The notes under the pieces are model-generated. The model saw nothing but the letters and a program-made list of their open reading frames with translations, had not been told where the DNA came from and did not search any database. The position numbers were made by a program, and so were the translations under genes. From Rhodothermaceae bacterium (GTDB lineage Bacteria > Bacteroidota > Rhodothermia > Rhodothermales > JAHEMB01), in NCBI GenBank assembly GCA_024643915.1, contig JAHEMB010000308.1:1-5451 (forward strand): DNA of 5,451 bases. The letters are read 5' to 3'. Within the stretch, counting starts at the first letter, position 1; the number at the start of each line of letters is the position of its first letter. Below are positions 4,965 through 5,451 of the stretch, in pieces.

Positions 4965-5047
4965 GAGGAATCGAGGAATCGAGGAAACGAAGATGAGATT
5001 CAGTCAAGCCGCTCGTCGATTCTTCGATTCCTCGTCTCTTCGATTCT
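4965..5047. repeat. octamer-repeat inverted arms before the receptor gene
   Basis: The spacer between the lipoprotein and receptor genes holds two facing octamer arrays. On the left, GGAATCGA occurs twice and is followed by GGAAACGA (4967-4990). On the right, TCGATTCT, TCGATTCC, TCGTCTCT and TCGATTCT (5016-5047) are near-complements. Arms 4965-4981 and 5017-5033 pair at 16 of 17 positions. A hairpin would form about 25 nt before the receptor ATG. No T-run follows, so it is more likely an mRNA-stability or translation element, or simply a repeat, than a terminator. Confidence 0.8.
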
Positions 5048-5057
5048 CACAAATCCG

Positions 5058-5451
5058 ATGACGCGAACCCACCCCCTCACCCTTCTCCTCCTGCTGTGCC
5101 TCGTGTCAACCGCGCAGGCGCAGCCGGCGACGATCCAGGGTACGGTGCGCGATGCGGCGGGCGAGACGCTGCCGGGCGTCAACGTCGTTGTGGACGGCAC
5201 GGCGCGGGGGGCGGCGACGAACGCGGTGGGGTTCTACGAGATCGCGGGGGGGCCGGCGGGGGCGTGGGTGCTGGTGGCTTCGGCGGTGGGGTTTGAGACG
5301 GCACGGCAGGCCCTCACGCTGGCGCCGGGCGAGGCAGTGACGGTCGATTTCGTGCTGGTGGAGAAGCTGATCGAGTCGGATGAGGTGGTGGTGACGGCGT
5401 CGCGGCGGGCGCAGCGGTTCAGCGAGGCGCCCATCAGCCTGAGCATCGTGC
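5058..5451 (+). CDS. TonB-dependent receptor, N-terminal part (runs off the edge)
   Basis: The frame opens at ATG 5058 and stays open to the window end (131 codons visible). Residues 1-21 form a Sec signal peptide: a basic start, a leucine-rich core and cleavage after AQA. Residues about 25-101 form a carboxypeptidase-regulatory-like beta-sandwich: TIQGTVRDAAGETLPGVNV, then GAATNAVGFYEIAGGPAGAW and a closing VTVDFVLV. DEVVVTASR at 109-117 is the TonB-box-like segment common before the plug, and EAPISLSIV starts the plug domain. The rest of the plug and the outer-membrane barrel lie outside the window. This architecture is that of Bacteroidota-type outer-membrane receptors for siderophores, vitamins or polymers; the substrate cannot be inferred. 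Codon use is extremely GC-rich. The start has no Shine-Dalgarno sequence and follows the octamer hairpin. Confidence 0.93.
   Translation, partial: MTRTHPLTLLLLLCLVSTAQAQPATIQGTVRDAAGETLPGVNVVVDGTARGAATNAVGFYEIAGGPAGAWVLVASAVGFETARQALTLAPGEAVTVDFVLVEKLIESDEVVVTASRRAQRFSEAPISLSIV

Overview
The window reads as a high-GC chromosomal segment from a Bacteroidota-type bacterium, most likely the Rhodothermota/Rhodothermales side. That placement is inferred from the downstream outer-membrane receptor (a carboxypeptidase-regulatory-like N-terminal domain followed by a DEVVVTASR segment and a plug), a lipoprotein with an LAAC lipobox just before it, the scarcity of strong Shine-Dalgarno sequences, and mostly un-encoded tRNA CCA ends. 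No marker gene fixes the taxon.

Layout. Everything from 1 to 4180 lies on the minus strand, so transcription runs right to left: queA (tRNA queuosine synthesis), ispD and ispF (two steps of the MEP isoprenoid pathway), a DedA-family membrane protein, then a tRNA cluster Thr(TGT)-Tyr(GTA)-Gly(TCC)-Thr(GGT). The tRNA order and anticodons match the thrU-tyrU-glyT-thrT cluster that precedes tufB in E. coli, so an EF-Tu gene is expected just off the left edge. From 4431 rightwards, on the plus strand and divergent from queA, are a small lipoprotein of unknown function and the start of a TonB-dependent receptor that runs off the right edge.

The most unusual region is 348-849. The tRNA cluster is split there by an AT-richer insert holding a PD-(D/E)XK endonuclease of the group I intron-associated (I-Ssp6803I-like) family. 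Its reading frame is complete from end to end except for one in-frame amber codon. No intron is visible, because both flanking tRNAs are intact. Just past the endonuclease stop lies a decayed second copy of a tRNA 3' end (T-arm plus acceptor strand), so the gene is bracketed by a tRNA 3' end on each side. Between it and tRNA-Tyr is a perfect extended -10 promoter (TGATATAAT) that could restore expression of the downstream tRNAs.

A second theme is short imperfect tandem repeats of 7 or 8 bp in most of the gene junctions (Tyr/Gly tRNA spacer, ispD-ispF, queA-ispD, lipoprotein-receptor). Each junction has a different unit, and several are arranged as inverted arms that would form hairpins. One array extends into the 5' coding part of ispD.
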